Below are positions 8,390 through 16,220 of a DNA stretch of 64,000 nucleotides, one piece after another. The stretch's first letter is position 1. Every line of letters begins with the position of its first letter. This DNA comes from Bacteroidota bacterium. GTDB taxonomy: Bacteria > Bacteroidota > Bacteroidia > Chitinophagales > Saprospiraceae. The translations under genes were made by a program, and so were the position numbers. The stretch is from contig JASBVF010000028.1 in assembly GCA_030147525.1 (NCBI GenBank), positions 1 through 64,000 of the forward strand, read 5' to 3'. Under the pieces are notes generated by a model. The model saw nothing but the letters and a program-made list of their open reading frames with translations. It was not told the origin of the DNA and searched no databases.

Positions 8390-9562
8390 TTAATCACTTT
8401 TTGTCAGGCTTTTTAGTTTCATACCGGCGTGCTCGTTACCCGGATGAAGTTCAAGGGATTTTTTGTAGTGGATGACAGCATTTTCCTTATCACCCAACAT
8501 CTCGTAAGCTTCTCCCAGGCTATCAAAAGCATTGTAGGAGTCCGGGAAATTTTCTGTATTCAGTTTGAAAAATGCGAGCGCTTTGTTTTTGTCGTCTTCA
8601 TTTTTACTTTGCAGCATACTGTAACCTACCCGGTTTACAAGATACTCCGGCGGGCTGAAATCCCATGAAAGCCGTTGAGAAACAGACTGAAAATGTTGAA
8701 TCAGTTGCGCTGTGCTTTCCACCTCTCTGTAGGAAATTCCGTAACCTTTAAAAATGTCTGAAATTCCGTTGTAAAAAGCAACAGGAGGAACCGAGCCGTG
8801 GTTTTCATTTTCAAAATATTCCAGTTTTGCGGGAAACGCTCCCTCGCATTTACTGTTCAGCGCCTCATACAATCTTACATGCCGGTCACGATTATTGATA
8901 TTCCTTTTGCCCCAGTTTGCGGTGGCGATGTATAGAAATCTGTCAAATGAATGCTCCGTAACGGCGGCTAACTTGTTGTCCATGGTTTCGGCGTCCCAGG
9001 TGCCAAAACTTGGGTCAACGGCTATGAATGCATTAAAAACCGTCTTTTCTTTCATATAGGCATGCGTGGCAAGCAGTCCGCCCAATGAGTGTCCGAAAAG
9101 TATGCGGCAGGGTTCTGTTCTGTAACGCTGATCGAGTTCAGGTATCAGTTCTTCTTCCAGAAAGCTTAGAAACTTGTCGCCACCGCCGGAATTATTCTCT
9201 CTCACGGTCACGATTTTATCAGGTGTGAAGTCTCGTCTTCTGTCAACATTCCGGATTGCTACCACGATCATTTCCGGAATGCTTCTGTTTCCATTGTACC
9301 CGGCACTCATGTAGTTTACCAGACCTGTGACAGACCTGAAATGTGAATTTCCATCCAGTACGATCAGGAGCGGGTATCTTTTATAGGATGAGCCTTCCGT
9401 GTTGTAAGATTCGGGAAGGCTGACCCAATATTCCCTTTCTTCATTCAAGATGCCGGAGTGCAGCGTATGCTTCGTACCGATTACAATCTGATCCGCCTGT
9501 TGTGATTTTACCTGATTTATGCCAATCAGTAAAAAAAGAAGCGCAATGATATTTTTAGTCAT
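8390..9562 (-). CDS. Secreted esterase D-like hydrolase with TPR tail
   Basis: The start at 9562 gives a signal peptide (MTKNIIALLFLLIGINQVKS); 31 further in-frame codons upstream are rejected. Residues about 25-270 match the putative esterase family PF00756 (esterase D, Fes/BesA-like): YPLLIVLDGNSHF, the nucleophile elbow FGHSLGG, AVDPSFGTWD, and the catalytic His in ENENHGSVPP. A TPR-like helical tail follows (AFDSLGEAYEMLGDKENAVIHYKKSLELHP). Such proteins hydrolyse siderophore or acyl esters in the periplasm; the substrate here is unknown. It converges on the FISUMP gene with only 27 bases between. Confidence 0.85.
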   Translation of the reverse strand: MTKNIIALLFLLIGINQVKSQQADQIVIGTKHTLHSGILNEEREYWVSLPESYNTEGSSYKRYPLLIVLDGNSHFRSVTGLVNYMSAGYNGNRSIPEMIVVAIRNVDRRRDFTPDKIVTVRENNSGGGDKFLSFLEEELIPELDQRYRTEPCRILFGHSLGGLLATHAYMKEKTVFNAFIAVDPSFGTWDAETMDNKLAAVTEHSFDRFLYIATANWGKRNINNRDRHVRLYEALNSKCEGAFPAKLEYFENENHGSVPPVAFYNGISDIFKGYGISYREVESTAQLIQHFQSVSQRLSWDFSPPEYLVNRVGYSMLQSKNEDDKNKALAFFKLNTENFPDSYNAFDSLGEAYEMLGDKENAVIHYKKSLELHPGNEHAGMKLKSLTKSD

Positions 9563-9835
9563 ACTGTTTGATTTCGATAAGTTTCTTCCCTTCCCAACGA
9601 CAAACTTCCCGACTCGCTGACTAAAGTTTCGAAACTTTAATCCGGTATCGATCACGTTTGTGACATAAACAGGCGTGACATCCGTTCTTCCATCGACAAG
9701 GTAGGTGTTGGATTGTTTTATGTTGTTTGCTGCACTGATTTTTGCTGAAATGCTTCAGGAAGCAGCATGGTTAATACACGTTAAAAACGTGCTGTACAGA
9801 GGGCCAAAGTATAAAAACTTTAGGTAGCATGCGGG

Positions 9836-9875
9836 GAAGGGCGTCGGTATCGGGAAAGAAGACTCAGACCAGCGG
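9836..9875. repeat. Copy A of a 40-bp dispersed repeat
   Basis: It begins GAAGGGCGTCGGTAT and ends CCAGCGG. Copy B at 11636-11675 matches at roughly 33 of 40 positions. The two copies are exactly 1,800 bases apart and bracket the CNNM and DUF1428 genes. Confidence 0.7.
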
Positions 9876-9931
9876 TAAAGAGGGTTGCTGCCGGCAGTCA
9901 GGGCACCAAGGCTGACACCGGACAGATTTCC

Positions 9932-9939
9932 TATATTTG
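9932..9939 (+). promoter_or_regulatory. Bacteroidota -7 box for the CNNM-family gene
   Basis: TATATTTG fits the consensus TAnnTTTG exactly and sits 23 bases before the ATG at 9963. The -33 element is weak, so this rests mainly on the -7 box. Confidence 0.5.
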
Positions 9940-9962
9940 CAGCCACCAAACACCTAAAATAC

Positions 9963-11036
9963 ATGGGCCTACTCATCAGTTTTTTCCTGCTGTCAATTGT
10001 TTTTTCTTTTCTGTGCTCGATCTGGGAAGCGGTGCTGCTCAGCGTAACACCTTCCTACATCAAGCGCCAGGAGCTTGAAAACCCAAGCGTTGGCCAGTTA
10101 CTCAAAAGCCTGAAGCAGGACATCGACAAACCGCTATCGGCTATCCTGACCCTGAATACCATCGCACATACCGTGGGCGCCATCGGGGTGGGTGCGCAGG
10201 CCGGAAAAATCTTCGGCACGAGTGCCATTCAATTTATGGGGATTGAACTGACCTATGAGGCCATCATTGCTGCATTGATGACCCTGGCCATTCTCTTCCT
10301 CTCCGAGATTATCCCCAAGACCATCGGGGCAACTAACTGGAAAAGCCTGGCCCCCATCACCGCCCGTTCGTTGCGGATGCTGGTTTTTGTCCTCAAACCA
10401 TTCGTCTGGTTGAGCAACCAGATTGCCAGAGGCTTGAAAAAAGACAAGTCAAAAAGCGTGTTCAGCCGCCAGGACTTTGCCGCCATGGCCGAGGTGGTCG
10501 GCGAAACCGGCGAAATAGGACAGGCCGACCTTACCTTCATCCGCAACCTGCTGAAATTCGACGAGCTCACCGCCGGAGACGTGATGACGCCCCGCACCGT
10601 CATGTTCATGGCCGATGAAACCATGCGACTGCGTGATTTCATGGACAAACACCCCCTGCTTCGCTTCTCCCGAATCCCGATTTACCTGGATAATCCCGAC
10701 AAGGTGACCGGCCTTTTCCTCCAAACTGAACTGTACCGGGCCCTGCTCGACGGAAAAGGCGACGAACCCCTCGCATCCATCAAACGCAATGTGGACTTCG
10801 TGCCCCGTGACATGCACCTGCGCAAGGTCTTCGAACGGTTGCAGGAAAAACGGGAGCATCTCGCCATCGTAGCCGGGGAATATGGCGAGGTCATCGGCCT
10901 TGTGACACTGGAAGACGTCATTGAAACCCTGTTCGGTCTGGAAATCATGGACGAGACGGACACCGTCTCCGACCTGCAGGCCTACGCCCGTAAAAAATGG
11001 GAAGAACGGGCCCGCAAGCTGAATATCATTGAGTGA
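9963..11036 (+). CDS. CNNM/DUF21 and CBS-pair membrane protein
   Basis: The ATG at 9963 starts directly with the first membrane helix (MGLLISFFLLSIVFSFLCSIWEAVLLS); the open frame runs 26 codons upstream without support. Residues 1-170 form a CNNM (DUF21) transmembrane domain, with the typical EIIPKTIGA motif near residue 110. Residues about 195-325 are a CBS pair (MTPRTVMFMAD, FSRIPIYLDNPDKVTGLF, AIVAGEYGEVIGLVTLEDVIETL). The protein ends soon after, without the usual CorC/HlyC C-terminal domain. The family is tied to divalent-cation (Mg2+/Co2+) homeostasis. It is monocistronic. Confidence 0.9.
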   Translation: MGLLISFFLLSIVFSFLCSIWEAVLLSVTPSYIKRQELENPSVGQLLKSLKQDIDKPLSAILTLNTIAHTVGAIGVGAQAGKIFGTSAIQFMGIELTYEAIIAALMTLAILFLSEIIPKTIGATNWKSLAPITARSLRMLVFVLKPFVWLSNQIARGLKKDKSKSVFSRQDFAAMAEVVGETGEIGQADLTFIRNLLKFDELTAGDVMTPRTVMFMADETMRLRDFMDKHPLLRFSRIPIYLDNPDKVTGLFLQTELYRALLDGKGDEPLASIKRNVDFVPRDMHLRKVFERLQEKREHLAIVAGEYGEVIGLVTLEDVIETLFGLEIMDETDTVSDLQAYARKKWEERARKLNIIE

Positions 11037-11072
11037 GCAAGCCGGGAAGAACCCCGCCGGGCAGGTTCCGGT

Positions 11073-11453
11073 CTATTCACCCGATTGCACAAGCGGCCGA
11101 AACCCACCATAAACCATCCTGCTGCCGTCGAATATTAATTTATCCGGGTCAGTTAAGGGGGCAACCAAGGCCGTCATTCTTGGGTCTGCAGGAACTTTTT
11201 TGTTGGCTGAATCACGGATCTCTTTCGAAGGAAAAACAACCCAGCCAAAAACAATTGCTTCGTCTTCTTTTGCATCGATGGTCGCTGTAAAAGATTTCGT
11301 GCCTTCCAAAAACAAATCATCACCAACGAATTCGAAGTAAGCAATGGCGCCATACTCTTTCCAAATGTCAGCTACCTTTTGAGCCACGTTTTTGTATTCA
11401 TCCAGGTGAATCAGTGGGATTGGAAGAACGAAGCCATCTATGTAGTTTTTCAT
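11073..11453 (-). CDS. DUF1428 family protein
   Basis: This 126-residue soluble protein opens with MKNYIDGFVLPIP and carries YKNVAQKVADIWKEYGA and FVGDDLF, which fit the DUF1428 (ferredoxin-like, dimeric alpha/beta-barrel) family. There is no signal peptide, so it is cytoplasmic. The function is unknown; an antibiotic-biosynthesis-monooxygenase-like fold is typical. It lies between the CNNM gene and the distal end of the cassette array, inside the interval bracketed by the two 40-bp repeat copies. Confidence 0.75.
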   Translation of the reverse strand: MKNYIDGFVLPIPLIHLDEYKNVAQKVADIWKEYGAIAYFEFVGDDLFLEGTKSFTATIDAKEDEAIVFGWVVFPSKEIRDSANKKVPADPRMTALVAPLTDPDKLIFDGSRMVYGGFRPLVQSGE

Positions 11454-11550
11454 ATCGTATCCTTTTTTTTTATTTAATAACCAGTTGCTGTAAGTCTATC
11501 ATTTTAAAAACTAACATCAGCTTTTGTCTCTTAATTCACCCCACAGTTCC

Positions 11551-11627
11551 AGCAAGAGTTTAGCGAAGCGGCTCTTGCGCCAGGTCTGCTATAATCTCCG
11601 CAAGAGCCGCTGCGCTAAACGCTTGCT
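11551..11627. repeat. 29-bp inverted repeat at the distal end of the array
   Basis: The arms 11551-11579 and 11599-11627 (AGCAAGAGTTTAGCG... and ...CGCTAAACGCTTGCT) are complementary at 27 of 29 positions around a 19-base loop. It does not have the AAC...GTT box layout of the attC-like sites and has no T-run. It could be a dispersed palindrome or a stem at the junction with the chromosome. Confidence 0.75.
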
Positions 11628-12274
11628 CAAACTGAGAAGGGCGTCGGTATTTGGGAAGAAGACTTGAGCCAGCGGGTTATTGGCATATTGTTTCTGTTAT
11701 CCCAAATTCCAATTGGATATCCAATCATCAATACTTCCTCTACACCTTTTAGTTCATCCAACTCCTCCTGCAACGGAATGTCTCCTTCGAGTATAGGGTA
11801 GTATGCATATCCCTCTCTACCTTTTGGCATCCTATCTAAAATTGGAAGTAAAGGAGTAATTGCTAAATCAACTAATGAATCAGGGTGAAAAACCCATTGA
11901 ATTTCTTTATCTTTTGGGGTAAGTGTTACTCTGTCAACTTGACCAAATAAAGGCATGTTGGCAGCACTCTTTCTTGTCATAGAAATAGAAAAAGAAATTG
12001 CTCCATTTATAACGTGTTTATTGGTAACTAACACTGGCAATGTTCTAATACTATCCAATTCATAAGAGAAAACAAAGCCTGTCCCACTCGCAGTATCAAT
12101 TTTAGTATTATTGATTGGGTTAAGAACAAGCACTTCAACTTTTACAGTTGAGAACAAAAGGTTTTGAGTGTCAAAAAAGTTATCCCATTCTGCGCTTACA
12201 TTAGGATTTCCTTGGGAATAGATTGATAATGGTATTATCAAGAATAATGCACCTACTATTTTTCTTAGTATCAT
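11627..12274 (-). pseudogene. Truncated trypsin-like peptidase, cassette C13
   Basis: The start at 12274 gives a signal peptide (ILRKIVGALFLIIPLSIYSQ). The protein resembles short bacterial trypsin-like peptidases: a GTGFVF stretch, LVTNKHVI (catalytic His position) and SLVDLAITPL (catalytic Asp), ending in MIGYPIGIWDNRNNMPITR. At that point, where relatives continue to the GxSGSP serine motif, the frame enters the 40-bp repeat and stops. The nucleophile is therefore missing and the gene is broken. It is the most distal cassette: its leading box GTTGCAGGC (minus strand, at 12297-12305) is present but its own attC is lost. Confidence 0.7.
11636..11675. repeat. Copy B of the 40-bp dispersed repeat
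   Basis: This is the second copy of the element at 9836-9875. It forms the point where the distal protease-like cassette gene is cut off: the reading frame runs from protease sequence straight into this repeat and ends within 15 codons. Confidence 0.7.
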
Positions 12275-12295
12275 TTTTATTTTATTTTTTCTGCT

Positions 12296-12392
12296 TGCCT
12301 GCAACGGCTGCACTCACGCTGTGACCGCCGGAGTGTTGGCCTTGCGGGTTTGGCGCTAGCGGGCATAGGCGCTGAGTGCTTTGTTAGCGGCA
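12296..12392 (-). repeat. attC-like site of cassette C12
   Basis: Minus strand: box GCCGCTAAC, spacer AAA, outer arm GCACTCA with partner TGAGTGC, long loop, spacer AGCC, box GTTGCAGGC. The AAC box pairs with the C12 leading box at 15249-15257. The GTT box belongs to the truncated cassette C13. Confidence 0.8.
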
Positions 12393-12532
12393 TTTATTTC
12401 ATCGTTGCGAGGGCTTCGTTTTGCGGGCTGTCTTGTGGGTTTAATATTTTATGGTCTCTTGCTACGCTACGGTGAACGGCCAGTGTGGGCGGATGCCCAT
12501 GCTCGTAATTTCCTGCGGGATATGGATTCTTT

Positions 12533-13282
12533 TTATTGTATTAGTTTTGCAAACCTATACCCGATGCCTAAAGTGACAAACAACCCTGTCCCATTTGCTT
12601 CAAATTCGGCAGTAGGCTGTGGCGTTCCTTTGTATTCATACTTAAAGTACATTTTTTGATAAGGCTTAAAGCCGAGAACTCCTTGAAAGGAAAGCCCAAT
12701 ATCAAGCCTTTTCCAAAAAACCCAACCAGTTCTGAAGCCACCAGAAGGAACTATTTGAATAGTTTTGAATGCAACTGCTGAAGTAGGTTCTGTCTCAATG
12801 TAATTAGGGCCAATTATCTCGAATGGGTATATATCTTTTCCATTCGGTTTTGAGTTTTGAATGCCAAATGATATATTAGGGGAAAAATAAAATCTTCTTT
12901 TCTTTTGGATTAGGTTGTACGCCAATCCTAAGTTGTATCTGTAAATTACTGTTCCGTTGTAACCTGAACCTGCCACAATATCTCCACCCGGAATTGATGC
13001 CCCTCCTTTTTCATAAAACATAAATGTATATCCATCAAATTTGGAATAAACGGTGAACAATGAAAACCGACTATCGGAAAGGAAATGTTCATAACTCACT
13101 GAAAATACATTTGCTGTTTGGGCTCCACTTATTCCGCCATTGTTGCCGTTAACAAGTGAGACTACCTCCTTAGTGGAGGTGTAGGCAGGGCCATAAGCTA
13201 TGGTTACAACTTGACTAAATCCGGCGAAAACAGCCAAAACGCAGTAAATTGTTGTTGTTAAAGTTATTATTTTTGACTTCAT
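12533..13282 (-). CDS. Outer-membrane beta-barrel-like protein, C12 partner
   Basis: The start at 13282 gives a signal peptide (MKSKIITLTTTIYCVLAVFAGFSQ); an upstream extension of 44 codons would overlap the preceding gene and is rejected. The 249-residue protein has alternating hydrophobic strands with aromatic belts (FSVSYEHFLSDSRFSLFTVYSKF, YRYNLGLAYNLIQKKRRFYFSPNISFGI) and a C-terminal LGIGYRFAKLIQ, as in PorT/OmpW-type barrels. It is the second gene of cassette C12, 100 bases after the large lipoprotein gene with a strong hairpin between them. The barrel fold is inferred from pattern; the function is unknown. Confidence 0.6.
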   Translation of the reverse strand: MKSKIITLTTTIYCVLAVFAGFSQVVTIAYGPAYTSTKEVVSLVNGNNGGISGAQTANVFSVSYEHFLSDSRFSLFTVYSKFDGYTFMFYEKGGASIPGGDIVAGSGYNGTVIYRYNLGLAYNLIQKKRRFYFSPNISFGIQNSKPNGKDIYPFEIIGPNYIETEPTSAVAFKTIQIVPSGGFRTGWVFWKRLDIGLSFQGVLGFKPYQKMYFKYEYKGTPQPTAEFEANGTGLFVTLGIGYRFAKLIQ

Positions 13283-13312
13283 TGGATTTCGATTTTGACT
13301 GGATATTAAATT

Positions 13313-13349
13313 GCAAGCCGGGCAACAGTTATATTGTTGCCTGGCTTGC
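13313..13349 (-). promoter_or_regulatory. Intercistronic hairpin in C12
   Basis: GCAAGCCgGGCAACA pairs with TGTTGCCtGGCTTGC around a short loop, between the lipoprotein stop (13383) and the barrel start (13282). No T-run follows, so it looks like an mRNA-processing or attenuating stem rather than a plain terminator. Confidence 0.65.
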
Positions 13350-13382
13350 ATAAAAAGCGGTTGACGAAACATGAATTTTCGA

Positions 13383-15035
13383 TTAATCAAGCACAAGGCG
13401 GGGTGTTGTTCCAACTCCTGGGCCGAGCCAAACCCCGTTCACCTTGATTTTGTGCCCAGAGTTCAGGAGGTCAGTGCCTTCTTTCTTGAATACGGTATTG
13501 ATTTCAGGAATCGTGAATGAAACCGAGGTAGGATATGTGCCATTGCCCAAGCACTTGCTGCCATTGGCTGTTTTGTCACTGCAAGAGTAAGAGGGCGAGG
13601 TGGTCTCACGCTTGTATTTGCCTGCTATATCCGTGCAGGCTCCTTGATTGTTCGCTGGTACCCAAGCTGGCCAAATCCACCGGAGGTATTTTACCTTACA
13701 ACCAACCTCGCCTGTTTTTACCCAAATCGAGCATTCCAATCTAAATTTTTGGTTAGTTCCGCCAGCGTTCTCAAAAATATGCGTCTTATCTTTGGTTTTT
13801 TTGTCCCCGCACTTTATCTGGAACGGCTTTGTGAACTGGCAGGCCAAAGTGCCATTTGTCTTTCTGAATGCCTTGCAGGTTGCTGTATATGAACCAGGTG
13901 CAAAGGACTTTGTTACGGTGCCACCCGTTCCGGTTTGCCCGTCACTGAACTCCCAACTGATATTGTACTCTGATGTTATTGGGTTGTAGCCGGGCAATTG
14001 AAACTGCCGGCTATTGTTCCCTATGTTGGTGATGGTGAAATTCTCGACGCTGCACAAAAGCACGGTGGCCTCCGTGACGTCGGTTGTTCCTGCCCCATTG
14101 CCAACAGACAGTACTAACGATTCGTTTGCGGAAAAGGTCTTGTTTGGGTTCCTTCCAATGAAGGATGAGCCATTAGCATATTTCCACTCGAAGGTGACTG
14201 TGCCGTTTGCCGTTGCCGGTTCGACGAGAGAAATGTTCCTTACAGATTTGTTACCACTGGCGTCGAGGTCCACGCCAAAACGCAGCCTGTCCATTGGTTT
14301 CTCGGAGACTACGTTACCGTCCGTGTCCAGTACGAAGAAATCACCCCAGCCCTCTGGTGAATCGTCCGTTATCACGAGATTGAAGGCCGCTTCCAATTCG
14401 TCAAACTTTTTTTGTTTGATTACGTCGAAAAGGGCAAGGTCGTTGTTCAGGACGATGGCGATGCCGCCGTTGTCGTAGTACTTGTAAATCCTGCTGCCCA
14501 TCCGAACAGCATGGTCGGCATTGAGCAGGGTCTTCCAGTAGGGGTCGTGTACGATGGAAAAAAAGTTGTCGTCGCCTTGGTTCAGCGCAGCGTTGATGGC
14601 GTTCTCCTCGATTTTCCTGGCAGATGTAAAACCAAGAGATTGTTCGGCCACCAAGCAAACAGGGTGGTCGGTGAGGTTGGGGATGGATTCCCCGCTTAAG
14701 TCAATGCCAAGTTGGGCGTAGGCACTGTTTACCTGTGCCTGGTCTTGTTCGCTCGATTCGAGCGACTTCGCATAGTTCTTGGCATCGTTGTAGGTGGGGA
14801 AGGTCAAAATCCCGTTGACAACAGTGGGGTTTGAGCCATCCCTGAATGTTATGGAACCTGCGGGGTTCACATCGTTAACAGGTCCAGCCTGCTCAGGTTC
14901 CAGCGGGATATCCTTTTTACAGCTTGTAGTGGTTGCAATAACCAGTAAAAATGCCAGCACTGCTGAAGCAACAATTGTCCTTGCATACTTTGCTTTACCT
15001 AATGCGGAAACGGTTTTAAAAATTTTGGAATTCAT
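13383..15035 (-). CDS. Large lipoprotein with PKD-like region, C12
   Basis: This 550-residue precursor has a lipobox, LVIATTTSC, followed by KKD, so it is a lipoprotein of the Bacteroidota envelope or surface. Its N-terminal 250 residues share a pattern with the C11 lipoprotein: a GxLxFxTxxD segment, a WExSLGFTS-type SLGFTSARK motif, and GSRIYKYYDNGGIAIVLNNDLALF. A PKD-like segment follows (YNISWEFSDGQTGTGG...SYTATCKAF), then a cysteine-containing C-terminal domain. There is no T9SS tail. It leads a two-gene cassette with the barrel protein. The biological role is unknown. Confidence 0.75.
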   Translation of the reverse strand: MNSKIFKTVSALGKAKYARTIVASAVLAFLLVIATTTSCKKDIPLEPEQAGPVNDVNPAGSITFRDGSNPTVVNGILTFPTYNDAKNYAKSLESSEQDQAQVNSAYAQLGIDLSGESIPNLTDHPVCLVAEQSLGFTSARKIEENAINAALNQGDDNFFSIVHDPYWKTLLNADHAVRMGSRIYKYYDNGGIAIVLNNDLALFDVIKQKKFDELEAAFNLVITDDSPEGWGDFFVLDTDGNVVSEKPMDRLRFGVDLDASGNKSVRNISLVEPATANGTVTFEWKYANGSSFIGRNPNKTFSANESLVLSVGNGAGTTDVTEATVLLCSVENFTITNIGNNSRQFQLPGYNPITSEYNISWEFSDGQTGTGGTVTKSFAPGSYTATCKAFRKTNGTLACQFTKPFQIKCGDKKTKDKTHIFENAGGTNQKFRLECSIWVKTGEVGCKVKYLRWIWPAWVPANNQGACTDIAGKYKRETTSPSYSCSDKTANGSKCLGNGTYPTSVSFTIPEINTVFKKEGTDLLNSGHKIKVNGVWLGPGVGTTPRLVLD

Positions 15036-15248
15036 GAAAGCGATATTTAGGCCGTGGGGCCGTTTTTGATTATCCAGTTTTTCAGGCGGCCGGATTTCCC
15101 GCTAATATACTGCGCCGAGCCAAGTCAATCAAACTGACCTCTTGGGCATAAAAGTTAAGGTTTTCCGAAAGCCGGAGTGCTTGCCCATTGGTTTCTTTGA
15201 ACTCAGTTCGTGTTATATTCATTTCCTGTTATTTTATCTTCTTTTATT

Positions 15249-15317
15249 GCCGCTAACGGTTTGCATATACGCCGTTTGCCCTAAACGGGCAAACGGCGTA
15301 TATGCGGTGTTAGCGGC
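15249..15317 (-). repeat. attC-like site of cassette C11
   Basis: Minus strand: box GCCGCTAAC, spacer ACC, a perfect 19-bp stem GCATATACGCCGTTTGCCC with loop GTTTA, spacer AAACC, box GTTAGCGGC. It is the most perfect stem of the set. The AAC box pairs with the C11 leading box at 18005-18013. Confidence 0.85.
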
Positions 15318-15401
15318 ATGTATTCCTTTGATTTTTTCTCTTTTTTAATTTGAATGAATTATTAGCCTGTGCTTGCTCCTGCTTATATGCCTTAAAAACG
15401 A

Positions 15402-15431
15402 AAATGCCGTTGTTTCGATTCAACGGCATTT
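15402..15431 (-). terminator. Bidirectional terminator-like hairpin, end of C11
   Basis: AAATGCCGTTG and CAACGGCATTT form an 11-bp perfect stem around an 8-base loop. On the minus strand a TTTTCGTTTTT tail follows. It lies 54 bases after the stop of the C11 barrel gene, inside the cassette and before its attC-like site. Confidence 0.8.
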
Positions 15432-15484
15432 ATATCTTCTATGCTTATTTTTCAAAAAGTCAATATTTCTTATTTGTGCGGATT

Positions 15485-16153
15485 TTAGTTTTTTAAGATA
15501 CTGTGCAATGATACTTGCATAGTCAAAGACCAAAGCCAGTTCTTTACAAGTAAATTATCCTTTTTGATGACAGGTGTAAAATCCCTGTTGACCTCAGCTT
15601 CAATAGACAAGGTTCTATTCATCTCTAATCCCAACCCAACTATCCAACTGTTTGTGTTCAATTTGAAATTATCATATTCTGATATTGGATAATTATAGAC
15701 CTCATTATACGGGTAAGAGTCGCTCTCAATTTTTTCCGAGAAAAGGAATGAACTTTGAATACCAGCATGTACATAAGGCCTGTTGCTCTTTGATGAAAAA
15801 TAATACTTGCCAAGTAAATCTAATGAAATATAGTTGAATCTATTTTGAAATGTTGATTCCTCAAAAATAGGAGTACCAATTATGCCAAACTGTGCTAATT
15901 CCTTGAAGCCTTTTTGCAAGTACATTAATTTTGTACAGACATGAAATCGTCTTTTAATTTCCTTTGAAGCATATGCACCAATACCAAAAGTTGTAAGGCT
16001 GTTCCACTGAAAAGTCCCGTCTTCTGGCTTTGATGGGTCTTGATTTGTCTGAGTGGCAATGTTGCCTCGAACCAAAACACCAAAATCATACTCTTTCTGA
16101 GCTGCCGCATTAACTGCTACCAATAGTGTCAACACCGTGAAATACCGTCTCAT
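15485..16153 (-). CDS. Outer-membrane beta-barrel-like protein, C11 partner
   Basis: This 222-residue precursor has a signal peptide (MRRYFTVLTLLVAVNAAAQ). The rest looks like an eight-strand barrel of the PorT/OMP_b-brl type: AYASKEIKRRFHVCTKLMYLQKGF, RFNYISLDLLGKYYF, RPYVHAGIQSSFLF, SWIVGLGLEMNRTLSIEAEVNRDF, and a final long hydrophobic strand. It follows the C11 lipoprotein gene across a hairpin with a T-run (16181-16202). The fold is inferred from alternation; the function is unknown. Confidence 0.65.
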   Translation of the reverse strand: MRRYFTVLTLLVAVNAAAQKEYDFGVLVRGNIATQTNQDPSKPEDGTFQWNSLTTFGIGAYASKEIKRRFHVCTKLMYLQKGFKELAQFGIIGTPIFEESTFQNRFNYISLDLLGKYYFSSKSNRPYVHAGIQSSFLFSEKIESDSYPYNEVYNYPISEYDNFKLNTNSWIVGLGLEMNRTLSIEAEVNRDFTPVIKKDNLLVKNWLWSLTMQVSLHSILKN

Positions 16154-16180
16154 TAGTTTGAGTTTTACTTGTTAAAAAAA

Positions 16181-16202
16181 GGGCAAGCCATCTGGCTTGC
16201 CC
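16181..16202 (-). terminator. Intercistronic hairpin with T-run in C11
   Basis: GGGCAAGCCA, two-base loop, TGGCTTGCCC, followed on the minus strand by seven T. It sits between the lipoprotein stop (16221) and the barrel gene start (16153), so it should act as a partial terminator that lowers expression of the second gene. Confidence 0.8.
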
Positions 16203-16220
16203 ATGAAGTATGCTTTTTTC

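Larger units (their letters stand above)
9563..9962. other. Intergenic region with repeat and promoter
   Basis: No gene is supported here. The stretch holds a 40-bp repeat (9836-9875) also found at 11636-11675, and a Bacteroidota -7 box (9932-9939) for the downstream CNNM-family gene. Confidence 0.5.
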
